NCBI GenBank assembly: GCA_032881465.1
Contig: CP126168.1
Coordinates: 3,535,501-3,599,500 of the forward strand
Length of the DNA stretch: 64,000 nt
DNA from: Parvibaculaceae bacterium PLY_AMNH_Bact1
GTDB taxonomy: Bacteria; Pseudomonadota; Alphaproteobacteria; Parvibaculales; Parvibaculaceae
Direction: 5' to 3'
In this document: one piece after another, positions 54,252-64,000 of the stretch
How the letters are laid out: every line of letters begins with the position of its first letter
Position numbering within the stretch: position 1 is the stretch's first letter
Notes under the pieces: model-generated
Databases searched by the model: none
Seen by the model: only the letters and a program-made list of their open reading frames with translations
Told to the model about the DNA's origin: nothing
Program-made: the position numbers and the translations under genes

Positions 54252-54888
54252 GTTGCTCCACCTTTAGGACACACCCTTCTGGATCTGCCTGGCTCGGATT
54301 GGAAGTAACCCTAAATGTCCACGATTTCCGGGCCAGGGTCAATTCTTCATCCACATGTGCACCCTTAAGAAAAAACGCTGTAGTTTCCGGCCCAAAATAA
54401 GGCTCCGACCAGCCCAAAAGACGATCAAGGGGCGCGCAAGCCCGGGCAGATAGGGCGTCACAACGCCCAATCGCTCCGACCGTCTCCGGCGCTTCGATCC
54501 GCGAGGTATGAACTTTCGCAGGCGCTCCAGTTTCTCGGATCACTTCTCGCAAGAAAACCGATTTACGCTGGTCGCTTTCCACGAGATTCATCTGAAAACC
54601 GGCTCGATCACGGGCCAAAATCGCCAGAACCAAACCAGGAAACCCCGCCCCGCTGCCAAAATCTGCCCATTTCAACTGCTTTTCGGAAGACAGTTCCAGC
54701 AGTTGGGCAGAATCCCAAAAATGGCGGCGCCAAACCGCATCCAAAGTCGATTTAGAGACCAGATTGATCGAACCCTGCCACTTTCTCAGAAGAGACTCGT
54801 ATACCGAGAGTCGCTCCATTGTTTCACGTGAAACATGTGCGGCCTCGAAAAAGGATTCCGCATCAATGACTTGCAGACCTTTATCCAC
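54238..54888 (-). CDS. rsmG: 16S rRNA m7G527 methyltransferase RsmG
   Basis: 216 residues starting at GTG 54888. SAM pocket: WADFGSGAGFPGLVLAI near residue 76, MNLVESDQRKSVFLREV, and KVHTSRIEAPE. It methylates G527 of 16S rRNA. Residues HVSRET near position 18 are encoded by DNA that is a consensus parS site, so codon choice there is bound by partitioning. It sits between parA and mnmG, the conserved order of origin-proximal genes. Confidence 0.96.
   Translation of the reverse strand: MDKGLQVIDAESFFEAAHVSRETMERLSVYESLLRKWQGSINLVSKSTLDAVWRRHFWDSAQLLELSSEKQLKWADFGSGAGFPGLVLAILARDRAGFQMNLVESDQRKSVFLREVIRETGAPAKVHTSRIEAPETVGAIGRCDALSARACAPLDRLLGWSEPYFGPETTAFFLKGAHVDEELTLARKSWTFRVTSNPSQADPEGCVLKVEQLARV
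54820..54835. promoter_or_regulatory. parS site 1 inside rsmG
   Basis: Exact 16-base parS consensus TGTTTCACGTGAAACA, a perfect palindrome. It lies within the rsmG coding region, reading as HVSRET in the protein. Confidence 0.93.
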
Positions 54889-54889
54889 A
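54881..54889. promoter_or_regulatory. DnaA box at the rsmG start
   Basis: TTATCCACA, a strict DnaA box, 45 bases from parS site 1 and overlapping the rsmG GTG start. Only one full match was noticed nearby, so it is not by itself an origin. Confidence 0.5.
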
Positions 54890-54892
54890 GGA

Positions 54893-56758
54893 TCAGGCCG
54901 AACGGCGCAGATTTCCGCGCTTTACAAAGAGAAGCAGAGTTGTGATGGCGGCCGGCGTGACACCTTCCACGCGGGAAGCCTGTCCCAATGTCACCGGTTT
55001 TGCACCAGCTAGTTTCTGGCGCACTTCTTGGGAAAGTCCCGGCACAGTCTCGTAGTCCAACGCAGGTGGGATCACCAGAGCCTCATCCTTTCGAAAAGCG
55101 CGCACATCCGCAGCCTGCCGTTCCAGATAGACCGCATAAGTTGCATCAATTTCCAATTGCTCAGCAATCTCTGGCTCCAACTCACCGAGCTCAGGCCAAA
55201 CCGGCAGAACATCCACAAGATTGATCTCCGCATAGGCCAAGAGATCAAAAGCTGTTCGCCTCACCCCATCCTGATTGATCTTAAAGCCAGCTTTGGCGAG
55301 CTTCGCTGGGGTTTCGGAGAGATCCTTTGCCAGCTTATGGGCAGCGGATAGCTTTTCCTGCTTCGCGTTGAACCTAGCCCCCCTGTCATCTCCGACACAG
55401 CCCAAAGCCATGCCTAAAGATGTCAGTCTTTGATCTGCATTGTCCGCCCTAAGGCTCAAACGGAATTCCGCCCGGGACGTAAACATCCGGTACGGTTCCG
55501 AAACGCCCTTGGTCACAAGGTCATCAATCATCACCCCGATATACGCATCAGCCCGATCGAGGACAAACGGCTCACTATTCTGGACAGCGAGAGCCGCATT
55601 CAGCCCCGCCATAAGGCCCTGTGCCGCTGCCTCCTCATACCCTGTGGTGCCGTTGATCTGTCCGGCGAGATAGAGACCCTTCTGTGCCTTGGCCTCAAGA
55701 GTAGGAAGCAATTCCCGTGGATCCACATAGTCATATTCAATGGCATAGCCAGGCCGGATGATCTCAGCATCTTCAAGCCCTGGGATCGTTGCCAGGAAGG
55801 CTTTCTGAACATCCTCTGGCAGCGCCGTGGAGATCCCATTGGGGTAAACTGTGTGATCATCCAGGCCTTCTGGCTCCAGGAATATCTGGTGCGAGGGCCG
55901 CTCAGAGAACCGCACCACCTTATCCTCAACAGAAGGGCAATAGCGCGGACCCACACCATCAATACGCCCACCATAGACAGGAGACTCCTCCAGGTTCGCG
56001 CGAATAATATCGTGGGTCTCAGGTGTCGTCCGGGTGATATGACAGGAGATCTGTTTCTGCGGCACCTCCCCTGTCAGGAAAGAGAAGGGAACCGGTGGAC
56101 TATCGGCAAACTGTTCTTCAAGCACATCCCAGTCGATGGTCCGCCCATCCAATCGCGGGGGCGTCCCTGTTTTGAGCCGACCCATCTTAAGATTAAGACC
56201 ATAAAGCCTCTCAGAGAGCCCCAAGGCGGGTGCTTCGCCAACCCGTCCCGCCGGAACACGTTCGCGGCCCAGGTGAATCTCTCCATTCAGGAAGGTTCCT
56301 GTCGTCAGAATAACCTTCTGAGCTTCAAACCGACGACCATCCTCGCAAATTAGCCCCGAGACACAACCACCCTCAACGACCAGGTCAACAACGGCTCCCT
56401 CGTCAACAGAAAGGTTCTCCTGATCGGTAATGGCCTTCTGCATCGCTTCACGATAAAGCTTGCGATCACTCTGGGTGCGGGGGCCTCTCACAGCAGGCCC
56501 TTTGCGGCGGTTCAAAAGCCGGAACTGGATACCCGACGCATCGGCTACCCGCCCCATGATACCATCCAGCGCATCAATCTCCCGCACCAGATGACCTTTC
56601 CCGAGGCCACCAATCGCAGGATTACAGGACATCTCACCAACGGTCGCCCACTTATGGGTGATCAGAAGAGTGGCGGCGCCAAGACGCGCAGAAGCGGCCG
56701 CGGCTTCACAGCCGGCATGCCCCCCACCAATCACAATCACATCAAAACAATCCGTCAT
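54893..56758 (-). CDS. mnmG: tRNA cmnm5U modification enzyme MnmG (GidA)
   Basis: 621 residues. FAD fold [22 protein letters not shown] at the start; [39 protein letters not shown], and the C-terminal helical domain ([32 protein letters not shown]) that binds tRNA. With MnmE it adds carboxymethylaminomethyl to U34 of several tRNAs. It is four bases from rsmG and is separated from mnmE by parS site 2. Confidence 0.97.
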   Translation of the reverse strand: MTDCFDVIVIGGGHAGCEAAAASARLGAATLLITHKWATVGEMSCNPAIGGLGKGHLVREIDALDGIMGRVADASGIQFRLLNRRKGPAVRGPRTQSDRKLYREAMQKAITDQENLSVDEGAVVDLVVEGGCVSGLICEDGRRFEAQKVILTTGTFLNGEIHLGRERVPAGRVGEAPALGLSERLYGLNLKMGRLKTGTPPRLDGRTIDWDVLEEQFADSPPVPFSFLTGEVPQKQISCHITRTTPETHDIIRANLEESPVYGGRIDGVGPRYCPSVEDKVVRFSERPSHQIFLEPEGLDDHTVYPNGISTALPEDVQKAFLATIPGLEDAEIIRPGYAIEYDYVDPRELLPTLEAKAQKGLYLAGQINGTTGYEEAAAQGLMAGLNAALAVQNSEPFVLDRADAYIGVMIDDLVTKGVSEPYRMFTSRAEFRLSLRADNADQRLTSLGMALGCVGDDRGARFNAKQEKLSAAHKLAKDLSETPAKLAKAGFKINQDGVRRTAFDLLAYAEINLVDVLPVWPELGELEPEIAEQLEIDATYAVYLERQAADVRAFRKDEALVIPPALDYETVPGLSQEVRQKLAGAKPVTLGQASRVEGVTPAAITTLLLFVKRGNLRRSA

Positions 56759-56862
56759 TCATCAGTCCGAATTCAAACACCTAAGATTGAGGCCCAACAT
56801 CTAGGCTGGTTACGGTCTCCCGTCAAAATCAATTAGCTCGCCTGTGACCATTTAGACTCAAG

Positions 56863-56878
56863 TGTTTCACGTGAAACA
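56863..56878. promoter_or_regulatory. parS site 2 between mnmG and mnmE
   Basis: Exact TGTTTCACGTGAAACA, here extended to a 20-base perfect palindrome (56861-56880). It abuts the mnmE stop codon, which begins at base 56881 on the minus strand and ends at 56879. Confidence 0.95.
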
Positions 56879-58195
56879 CTATTTCCCGATACAGAAATCC
56901 CTGAACACCACATCGAGCAACTCTTCTACATCGACACGCCCAGTTATCCGCCCCACTGCCCTCGCAGCATGCCGAAGCTCTTCTGCAACAAGGGCCGTTT
57001 CGCCTCCGACTCGAAGCAGCGTAATGGCGCCGTCCAATGCAGACGCACAGGAACTGAGCTCTCTCCGGTGCCGCGCCCGGGTAATCACCGGCTCTTCCCT
57101 CCGACCGAACATTCCCTCAATTCGCCGCTCAAGAGCTTCTTCAAACTGGCCGACACCTGCCCCGGTCTTGATCGAAACTTCAAAAACGTCGTCCGCCCTA
57201 AGAGGACTCCCACCCAGATCCACCTTATTCACCAATTTAAGGTCGTTCGCTTCTGCCGTTGCAAAGAAGTCTAAAGATGCATCCTCAGCAGACTGCATCC
57301 AAACACGCAAATCCGCTTCTTCCGCTGTCCTCCGCGCGCGCCGAATGCCTTCCTGCTCTATAGCACCGACGCCCTCTCTCAGCCCGGCTGTATCGCAAAC
57401 GGTGACAGGCAACCCTGCCATCTTCAGCCGGACCTCAACAACGTCTCGGGTTGTCCCCGCTTCGTCTGACACGATCACCGCATCGCGCCTTGCCAAAGCA
57501 TTAACAAGGCTCGACTTACCTGCATTGGCTGGCCCTACCACAGCAACAAAGATCCCATCCCGGATCCGCTCGCCTCTATGGTCTGCCAAAAACCCAGACA
57601 TTTCCTCATGGAGCGCGGTCAGCCCGGGTAGCACCGAGGCCGCTAAATCCTCCGGCAGGTCTCCATCAGCAAAATCGATATCCGCCTCAACATAGGCGAG
57701 TGACCGAACCAACTGATCCCGCCAATCATCGCAAAGGGCTCCAAAGCTTCCCTTCATTTGACGCAACGCCTGGGCTTGCTGAGCTGAGGTTTCCGCCTCG
57801 ATCAGGTCTGCGATCCCCTCAGCTGCTGAGAGATCGAACTTCCCATTCTCCACCGCCCGACGACTGAACTCTCCTGGTTCGGCAAGCCTTAACCCTGCAA
57901 TTTTTCCGAGTCCCCGTACCACAGAGTCAACCACAGCGAGTCCGCCGTGAAGATGAAGCTCCACAACGTCCTCACCGGTAAACGAGTGCGGGCCCGCAAA
58001 ATAGAGAACAAGTGCTTGGTCCAAGACATCCGTAGACTCAGGATCTTTGAGCTCACGAAGCTCGGCGAACCTCGGCAAACCTGGCCCTTTGCCAGACAGT
58101 GTTTCCAGCGCCGCTCCTGACCGCGCGCCTGAAATACGAATGACGGCAACGCCACCCCGTCCGCGGGCTGTTGCTGGGGCAAAAATCGTTTCCAA
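56879..58195 (-). CDS. mnmE: tRNA modification GTPase MnmE (TrmE)
   Basis: 438 residues. N-terminal folate-binding domain (TIFAPATARGRGGVAVIRISG), a helical middle and an inserted G domain (about 215-370): P-loop VVGPANAGKSSLVNAL, switch DEAGTTRD, GLREG. The C-terminal CIGK motif required for activity is present. It partners MnmG in wobble-U modification. The stop abuts parS site 2. The gene is upstream of mnmG and divergent from the YyaL gene across a 104-base gap. Confidence 0.97.
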   Translation of the reverse strand: METIFAPATARGRGGVAVIRISGARSGAALETLSGKGPGLPRFAELRELKDPESTDVLDQALVLYFAGPHSFTGEDVVELHLHGGLAVVDSVVRGLGKIAGLRLAEPGEFSRRAVENGKFDLSAAEGIADLIEAETSAQQAQALRQMKGSFGALCDDWRDQLVRSLAYVEADIDFADGDLPEDLAASVLPGLTALHEEMSGFLADHRGERIRDGIFVAVVGPANAGKSSLVNALARRDAVIVSDEAGTTRDVVEVRLKMAGLPVTVCDTAGLREGVGAIEQEGIRRARRTAEEADLRVWMQSAEDASLDFFATAEANDLKLVNKVDLGGSPLRADDVFEVSIKTGAGVGQFEEALERRIEGMFGRREEPVITRARHRRELSSCASALDGAITLLRVGGETALVAEELRHAARAVGRITGRVDVEELLDVVFRDFCIGK

Positions 58196-58299
58196 TCCGA
58201 ATCGACTCCTATGACCTAACCACCTAGGCCCAATTGCACCTTGTGGGCAGAAACATCCATGCTATCTCTTGAAGAGCACCTGCCTTCGAAAGACCTCAC

Positions 58300-60324
<2,025 letters not shown>

Positions 60325-60443
60325 GCGCGCCCGATCTCTAAAGAAACCCACTCGCAACGGCGTCCCGACACCGTTACGCTGTTGCCAAACCAATCCGGCA
60401 GTGTCGAACGCACGCCAATCCCATTCTCTGACAGGAGGCCCTC

Positions 60444-61142
60444 ATGAGTTCAGAAACAATCACCATCAATGGCCCTGACGGCAGCTTTTCCTGCTACCTC
60501 GCTAAGCCAGAAGGCGATGGTCCTTTCCCCGCGATTGTCGTCATTCAGGAAATTTTTGGCGTCAACGCTGTCATGCGCAACATTTGTGATGGTTTGGCAA
60601 AGCAGGGCTATCTCGCCCTCTCCCCTGATCTCTTCTGGCGTATTGAGCCGGGGATCGACATTACAGACCAATCGGAAGAAGAATGGGCCAAGGCCTTTGA
60701 ACTGTTCAACGCGTTCGATGTGGACAAAGGCATGGTGGATGTTCAAGCCACCATCGATGCAGCCCGAAAACTCCCAGGCGCAAATGGCAAAGTGGGCGCC
60801 GTCGGATATTGCCTCGGTGGTCAACTTGCTTACCTTACCGCAGCTCGAACCGACGCAGATGCCGCCGTCGGCTTCTATGGCGTCAATCTGCAAAACCTGA
60901 CCGGCGAAGCCAGCAACATATCCAAGCCACTAATGCTGCACATCGCCGGAAAAGATGAATTTGTCCCAGCCGATGCCCAGGCAGCAATCCATGCTGGCCT
61001 CGACGATCATGCGCAAGTCACGCTCCACGACTACCCCGAGCGCGACCATGCCTTCGCCCGTGTTGGTGGCGCGCATTTTGATAAGGCCGACGCAGATCTG
61101 GCCAATGGCCGCACTCTCGACTTTTTCAAAGCAAACCTCTAA
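60444..61142 (+). CDS. Dienelactone hydrolase-family protein
   Basis: 232 residues. The alpha/beta hydrolase core has the catalytic Cys in VGAVGYCLGGQLAY near residue 123, Asp in AGKDEFVPAD and His in YPERDHAFARVGG near residue 203. IVVIQEIFGVNAVMRNI near the start is the oxyanion/Glu segment of the family. Dienelactone hydrolase opens lactones in aromatic breakdown, but many relatives have other esters. It starts after GGAGG and is not in a catabolic operon. The B copy of the palindromic element follows at 61162. Confidence 0.9.
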   Translation: MSSETITINGPDGSFSCYLAKPEGDGPFPAIVVIQEIFGVNAVMRNICDGLAKQGYLALSPDLFWRIEPGIDITDQSEEEWAKAFELFNAFDVDKGMVDVQATIDAARKLPGANGKVGAVGYCLGGQLAYLTAARTDADAAVGFYGVNLQNLTGEASNISKPLMLHIAGKDEFVPADAQAAIHAGLDDHAQVTLHDYPERDHAFARVGGAHFDKADADLANGRTLDFFKANL

Positions 61143-61161
61143 CGCCCGTCATGCAACACCA

Positions 61162-61208
61162 AGTGTTTCCAGTGAACGTGCGCTGTGGTTTTACGTCCGG
61201 AAACACGC
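61162..61208. repeat. Dispersed palindromic intergenic element, copy B
   Basis: Inverted arms GTGTTTCC and GGAAACAC with GGTTTTACGTCC inside, the same layout as copies A and C. It lies between the dienelactone hydrolase and LysE genes. Confidence 0.6.
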
Positions 61209-61287
61209 CTCAAAGGACGTTCCGTATCCGAATCAAATATTTCGGCTCCCAGACTCGCCTTAAGAGAACATTGCTGAGGTCGTTGAC

Positions 61288-61902
61288 ATGAATATCGAAC
61301 TCTATATCGGCTTCATTCTCGCGACCGCACTGCTTGCCGCAATCCCTGGCCCCGTCGTCACACTTCTTGTCACGACGGGTGCCCGGTATGGAAGGCAGCC
61401 CGCCCTTATGACTCTTCTTGGCAGCACCTCTGCCCTTGCCGTCCATGTTACGATCGTCGGCTTTGGCATGTCATCATTGCTGAGTGTCATTGGCGAATGG
61501 TTTATCTGGATCAAATGGGCAGGTGCGGCATACCTCATCTGGCTCGGCATCAGCGCCTGGCGGGAGAGCTTCCTAAGCAAGAACGTTTCGGAACCGACTC
61601 GAGAACCAAGGTCATTTATACGCGGCTTCATAGTGGGTGTTACCAACCCCAAAACGCTGCTCTTCTACGCAGCATTCTTCCCACAATTCATCGACCCAGC
61701 TTTCAACACAGCCTTCCAACTCATTGTGCTGTGTCCGACCTTCGTCCTTGTGGGAGGCATCATTGATCTCATCTACGCTCTGAGTGCTTCAACAGCAGGC
61801 AAGTGGCTTATCCATCCAAAAGCAAAACGCATAACCGATCGGGTCTCTGGCACAGTCTTAATAGCCGCTGGCGCCGGCCTTGCCGCAACCCGCAAATTCT
61901 AA
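61288..61902 (+). CDS. LysE-family amino-acid exporter (RhtB-type)
   Basis: 204 residues, about six membrane spans. The family start is FILATALLAAIPGPVVTLLVTTGARYG, with WIKWAGAAYLIWLGISAWR and FIVGVTNPKTLLFYAAFFPQFID. LysE/RhtB proteins export amino acids such as threonine, homoserine or lysine through the inner membrane. The substrate is unknown. It is 38 bases upstream of the quinone oxidoreductase gene on the same strand, possibly cotranscribed. Confidence 0.92.
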   Translation: MNIELYIGFILATALLAAIPGPVVTLLVTTGARYGRQPALMTLLGSTSALAVHVTIVGFGMSSLLSVIGEWFIWIKWAGAAYLIWLGISAWRESFLSKNVSEPTREPRSFIRGFIVGVTNPKTLLFYAAFFPQFIDPAFNTAFQLIVLCPTFVLVGGIIDLIYALSASTAGKWLIHPKAKRITDRVSGTVLIAAGAGLAATRKF

Positions 61903-61940
61903 GAACAACACAACATCCCAAAAGGGGAGCAACAAATCTC

Positions 61941-62915
61941 ATGGTAAAGGCAATTCGCATTCACGAAACCGGCGGACCGGAAGTGATGAAACTGGAAGAC
62001 GTTGACTTGCCGGATCCAGGTCCCGGTCAGGCACGGGTTAAACACACCGCCATCGGGCTGAACTACATCGACACCTATCATCGCTCCGGCCTCTATCCCA
62101 TCGCCCTGCCCTCCGGTCTGGGACTTGAGGCAGCTGGCATTGTCGAAGCCGTTGGAGACGGTGTCACCAACGTCACCGTCGGAGATCGGGTCGCCTATGG
62201 TTCCGGCCCGCTTGGCGCTTATTCTGAAGCCCAGAATTGTTTCGCCGCCGGTCTGATCAAACTGCCTGATAGCATCAAAGAGGATGAAGCCGCCGCTCTA
62301 ATGATGAAGGGCCTCACCGTCCGCTATCTCTTCAAAGAAACCTATAAAGTCAAAGCTGGCGAAACCATTCTCTTTCATGCAGCCGCAGGTGGCTGTGGTC
62401 TTGTCGCCTGCCAATGGGCAAAAGAGCTTGGTGTCACCATGATCGGCACCGTGAGCTCTGAGGAAAAAGCAGAGCTCGCTCGCGCTCATGGTTGCGCCCA
62501 TGTCATCAACTACTCAACTGAGAATGTTCCCGAACGTGTCGCTGACATTACCAACGGCGCGAAAGTTCCCGTCGTTTATGACGGCGTTGGAAAAGATACG
62601 TTTGAAATGTCCCTGGATTGCCTGCAGCCCCGTGGCCTGCTCGCAAGCTTCGGCAATGCGTCTGGTCCTGTCACCGGTGTCGATCTCGGCATGCTTCAAA
62701 ACAAAGGGTCTCTTTATGTAACCCGCCCCACCATGCTGCACTATATGATGACACCCGACCAGGTCGCCGAAGCCACCGCCGACCTGTTCGATGTCGTTGC
62801 CCGCGGCGCTGTCAAAGTCGACATCAATCAGCGCTATGCCCTCGCCGATGCGGCGCAAGCTCACATTGATATTCAGGGACGCAAAACCACAGGCGCCACA
62901 ATTATCGAACCTTGA
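61941..62915 (+). CDS. NADPH:quinone oxidoreductase (zeta-crystallin-like MDR)
   Basis: About 324 residues from ATG 61941 (GGGGAGCAACAAATCTC upstream). Medium-chain dehydrogenase fold: IRIHETGGPEVMKLEDVDLPDPGPGQARVKHTAIGLNYIDTYHRSGLY, then the NADPH Rossmann AAAGGCGLVACQWAKELGVTMIGTVSSEEKAELAR. It lacks the zinc-ligand Cys/His set, as for quinone reductases (QOR). It reduces quinones or enones by one hydride. Confidence 0.93.
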   Translation: MVKAIRIHETGGPEVMKLEDVDLPDPGPGQARVKHTAIGLNYIDTYHRSGLYPIALPSGLGLEAAGIVEAVGDGVTNVTVGDRVAYGSGPLGAYSEAQNCFAAGLIKLPDSIKEDEAAALMMKGLTVRYLFKETYKVKAGETILFHAAAGGCGLVACQWAKELGVTMIGTVSSEEKAELARAHGCAHVINYSTENVPERVADITNGAKVPVVYDGVGKDTFEMSLDCLQPRGLLASFGNASGPVTGVDLGMLQNKGSLYVTRPTMLHYMMTPDQVAEATADLFDVVARGAVKVDINQRYALADAAQAHIDIQGRKTTGATIIEP

Positions 62916-62964
62916 GCGCCCATGCCCTATCACTGCATGAAGGAAATGATTGATATCCCTTGAT

Positions 62965-63025
62965 CTACCTTGGACGTTTGCGGAAGACTGGTGCCACACC
63001 GTCCGAAAACAAACGTCAAAGGTAG
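62965..63025 (+). promoter_or_regulatory. Leader hairpin covering the ribosome site of the carbonic-anhydrase-like gene
   Basis: CTACCTT (62965-62971) pairs with AAGGTAG (63019-63025); GACGTTTG (62973-62980) pairs with CAAACGTC (63010-63017); inner CGGA/TCCG and GGTG-CCA-CACC extend it. About 19 pairs with small bulges. The 3' arm AAGGTAG is the only Shine-Dalgarno-like stretch before ATG 63032. Confidence 0.7.
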
Positions 63026-63031
63026 GTCCCC

Positions 63032-63865
63032 ATGAACCGTTCTCTATCCGCTGCCGTCATTTTAGGCTCTCTCAGCTTTGGCGGCGTGGCGCTTGCTGAA
63101 AGTGACGTCACCGTAGCGCCGTCCATTGATGATGTTGAAGCTGGTATGTGTACCGGCTATGGACCGCAAACCCCGCGTGATATTGGCAGCACCCACGGTC
63201 TGAACGAACGTTTCTTTTCCTTGTCTCCACCAGCAGAGAAGATGAACCTCTGCAACATTCACACTCACACAAATGCGGAGCATAAAGGCCCGGACTTCTC
63301 AATCTATGCGGGCGATGGCGATCATGGCGGCTACCAGTGCAATGCAACCAGTGACCTAACCGAAGCAGAACTCACTGACCCGGCGGACAGCGCAGGTGCC
63401 TTCAAGGGCGTGAAGCCTGGCGACACAATTGAAGTACACTGGGTCCACACGTCTTGTGAGATTGAGCCAGGTGAAGGATTAGGGTCCTGCCTAAGTGAAA
63501 AATGCGCGAACCCGAACCTACGGGTCGAAGCACAAGCCTTCCTGGTGGTAAATGATCCCGACGCTCTCGACTTTGCGGACTTCGCCTATGGTGGAAACAT
63601 TGTGGATGGATTCCACCAAGCGCGGTCACTCCCATCAAACACCGGCGAGGCAGTTGTTTTTGGAGGATCCACCACCGGTCCCTCTTACACCCAGTCTCAA
63701 TGCTCGCCGCTTAAAGTGACGTGGAGCGTCCGACCACAATGCGCGAAACTGGATATTTCCTCGCTCAACAAATGGGCAGAAGACGGCAATGTGTTCAACG
63801 AAACCCATTCCCATGGTGTTCGTCAGCTCGTGACAGCACCAGAGCTTCTGTCACCTATTGAATAG
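63032..63865 (+). CDS. Secreted delta-class carbonic-anhydrase-like protein
   Basis: 277 residues with a signal peptide ending GGVALA (about residue 22). The core has an uncommon His cluster: NLCNIHTHTNAEHKGPDFS near residue 75 and VHWVHTSCE near 137, which would give three zinc ligands as in the delta carbonic anhydrases first known from diatoms and recorded in some bacteria. Six Cys could form disulfides (CNIHTH, CNAT, SCEIEPGEGLGSCLSEKC). It would hydrate CO2 in the periplasm. Recognition is by motif memory; no search was run. A leader hairpin precedes it. Confidence 0.7.
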   Translation: MNRSLSAAVILGSLSFGGVALAESDVTVAPSIDDVEAGMCTGYGPQTPRDIGSTHGLNERFFSLSPPAEKMNLCNIHTHTNAEHKGPDFSIYAGDGDHGGYQCNATSDLTEAELTDPADSAGAFKGVKPGDTIEVHWVHTSCEIEPGEGLGSCLSEKCANPNLRVEAQAFLVVNDPDALDFADFAYGGNIVDGFHQARSLPSNTGEAVVFGGSTTGPSYTQSQCSPLKVTWSVRPQCAKLDISSLNKWAEDGNVFNETHSHGVRQLVTAPELLSPIE

Positions 63866-63881
63866 TAAGACTGTTGGACTG

Positions 63882-64000
63882 TTATTCAGCAGCGGCGGCG
63901 GGTGAGCCCTTGTAGATGCTGGCCCGCGGCCGCTCCATGACGCGCTGAACCATCGGCTCAAAGGCCTCAAGCGGCATCGTGTCATAATCCGGATCAAACG
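63882..64000 (-). CDS. C-terminus of an unidentified protein, truncated by window edge
   Basis: Minus-strand frame open from the window edge to a TAA at 63884-63882, ending RASIYKGSPAAAAE. Only 38 residues are visible (FDPDYDTMPLEAFEPM at the start). I cannot assign a family. It is convergent with the carbonic-anhydrase-like gene, 16 bases between stops. Confidence 0.6.
   Translation of the reverse strand, partial: FDPDYDTMPLEAFEPMVQRVMERPRASIYKGSPAAAAE

Noticed and set aside
55430-56353. A 307-codon open frame opposite mnmG
   Set aside because: Shadow; mnmG is well supported on the other strand.
54820-56880. Chromosome replication origin inside rsmG-mnmE
   Set aside because: Only one strict DnaA box and no AT-rich unwinding stretch were seen; parS sites mark the region but do not make an origin.

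Overview
The window looks like about 64 kb of chromosome from a free-living, probably marine or soil, alphaproteobacterium of the Hyphomicrobiales/Parvibaculales type. Four things support this: the order DUF3576 lipoprotein-leuS-lptE-holA followed by convergent mnmE-mnmG-rsmG-parA-parB; a CnoX-LON-Trm112-DUF971 string; a dispersed palindrome of the kind seen between genes in rhizobia; and a full CtrA box. Two consensus parS sites, one DnaA box and parAB place the right half in the origin-proximal domain. Taxonomy is inferred from gene order and motifs, not from a search.

Layout. 1-5 kb: the start of an inverse (intimin/invasin-type) autotransporter cut by the window edge, an HD-domain protein with a small membrane partner and a divergent TetR regulator, a helix-turn-helix protein with two membrane segments, and an endonuclease/exonuclease/phosphatase protein. 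5-9 kb: tRNA-Gly, a trans-editing factor, the CnoX-LON-Trm112-DUF971 cluster and a PAS_5 protein. 9-17 kb: a UbiH-type hydroxylase, a P450, an amidase, a VOC protein with a divergent LysR regulator, and a PQQ alcohol dehydrogenase fused to cytochrome c. 17-22 kb: glnK-amtB and a second ammonium transporter.

22-35 kb: an aminotransferase-ftsK-lolA operon behind a CtrA box, then an accessory stretch with gamma-glutamyl polyamine catabolism genes (PuuD-, PuuA- and SpuC-like), several palindromic repeats, a TPR protein flanked by direct copies of a composite REP element, and a strong candidate small RNA with C-rich loops. 35-47 kb: xthA, thioesterases, a CenR-like response regulator, two sulfotransferases, an L,D-transpeptidase, YggS, ThiE and a porin. 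47-58 kb: the leuS-to-mnmE replication/segregation block. 58-64 kb: a YyaL-type protein, a dienelactone hydrolase, a LysE exporter, a quinone oxidoreductase and a secreted protein resembling delta-class carbonic anhydrase, preceded by a leader hairpin that covers its ribosome binding site.

How parts work together: GlnK gates AmtB by nitrogen status; the Puu/Spu genes turn polyamines into usable nitrogen, so 17-34 kb is rich in nitrogen-acquisition functions. ParA/ParB with the two parS sites segregate the origin, and FtsK handles the terminus. No complete phage, IS element or CRISPR array is visible. The least explained items are the C-rich small RNA, the carbonic anhydrase leader and the repeat-flanked TPR locus.
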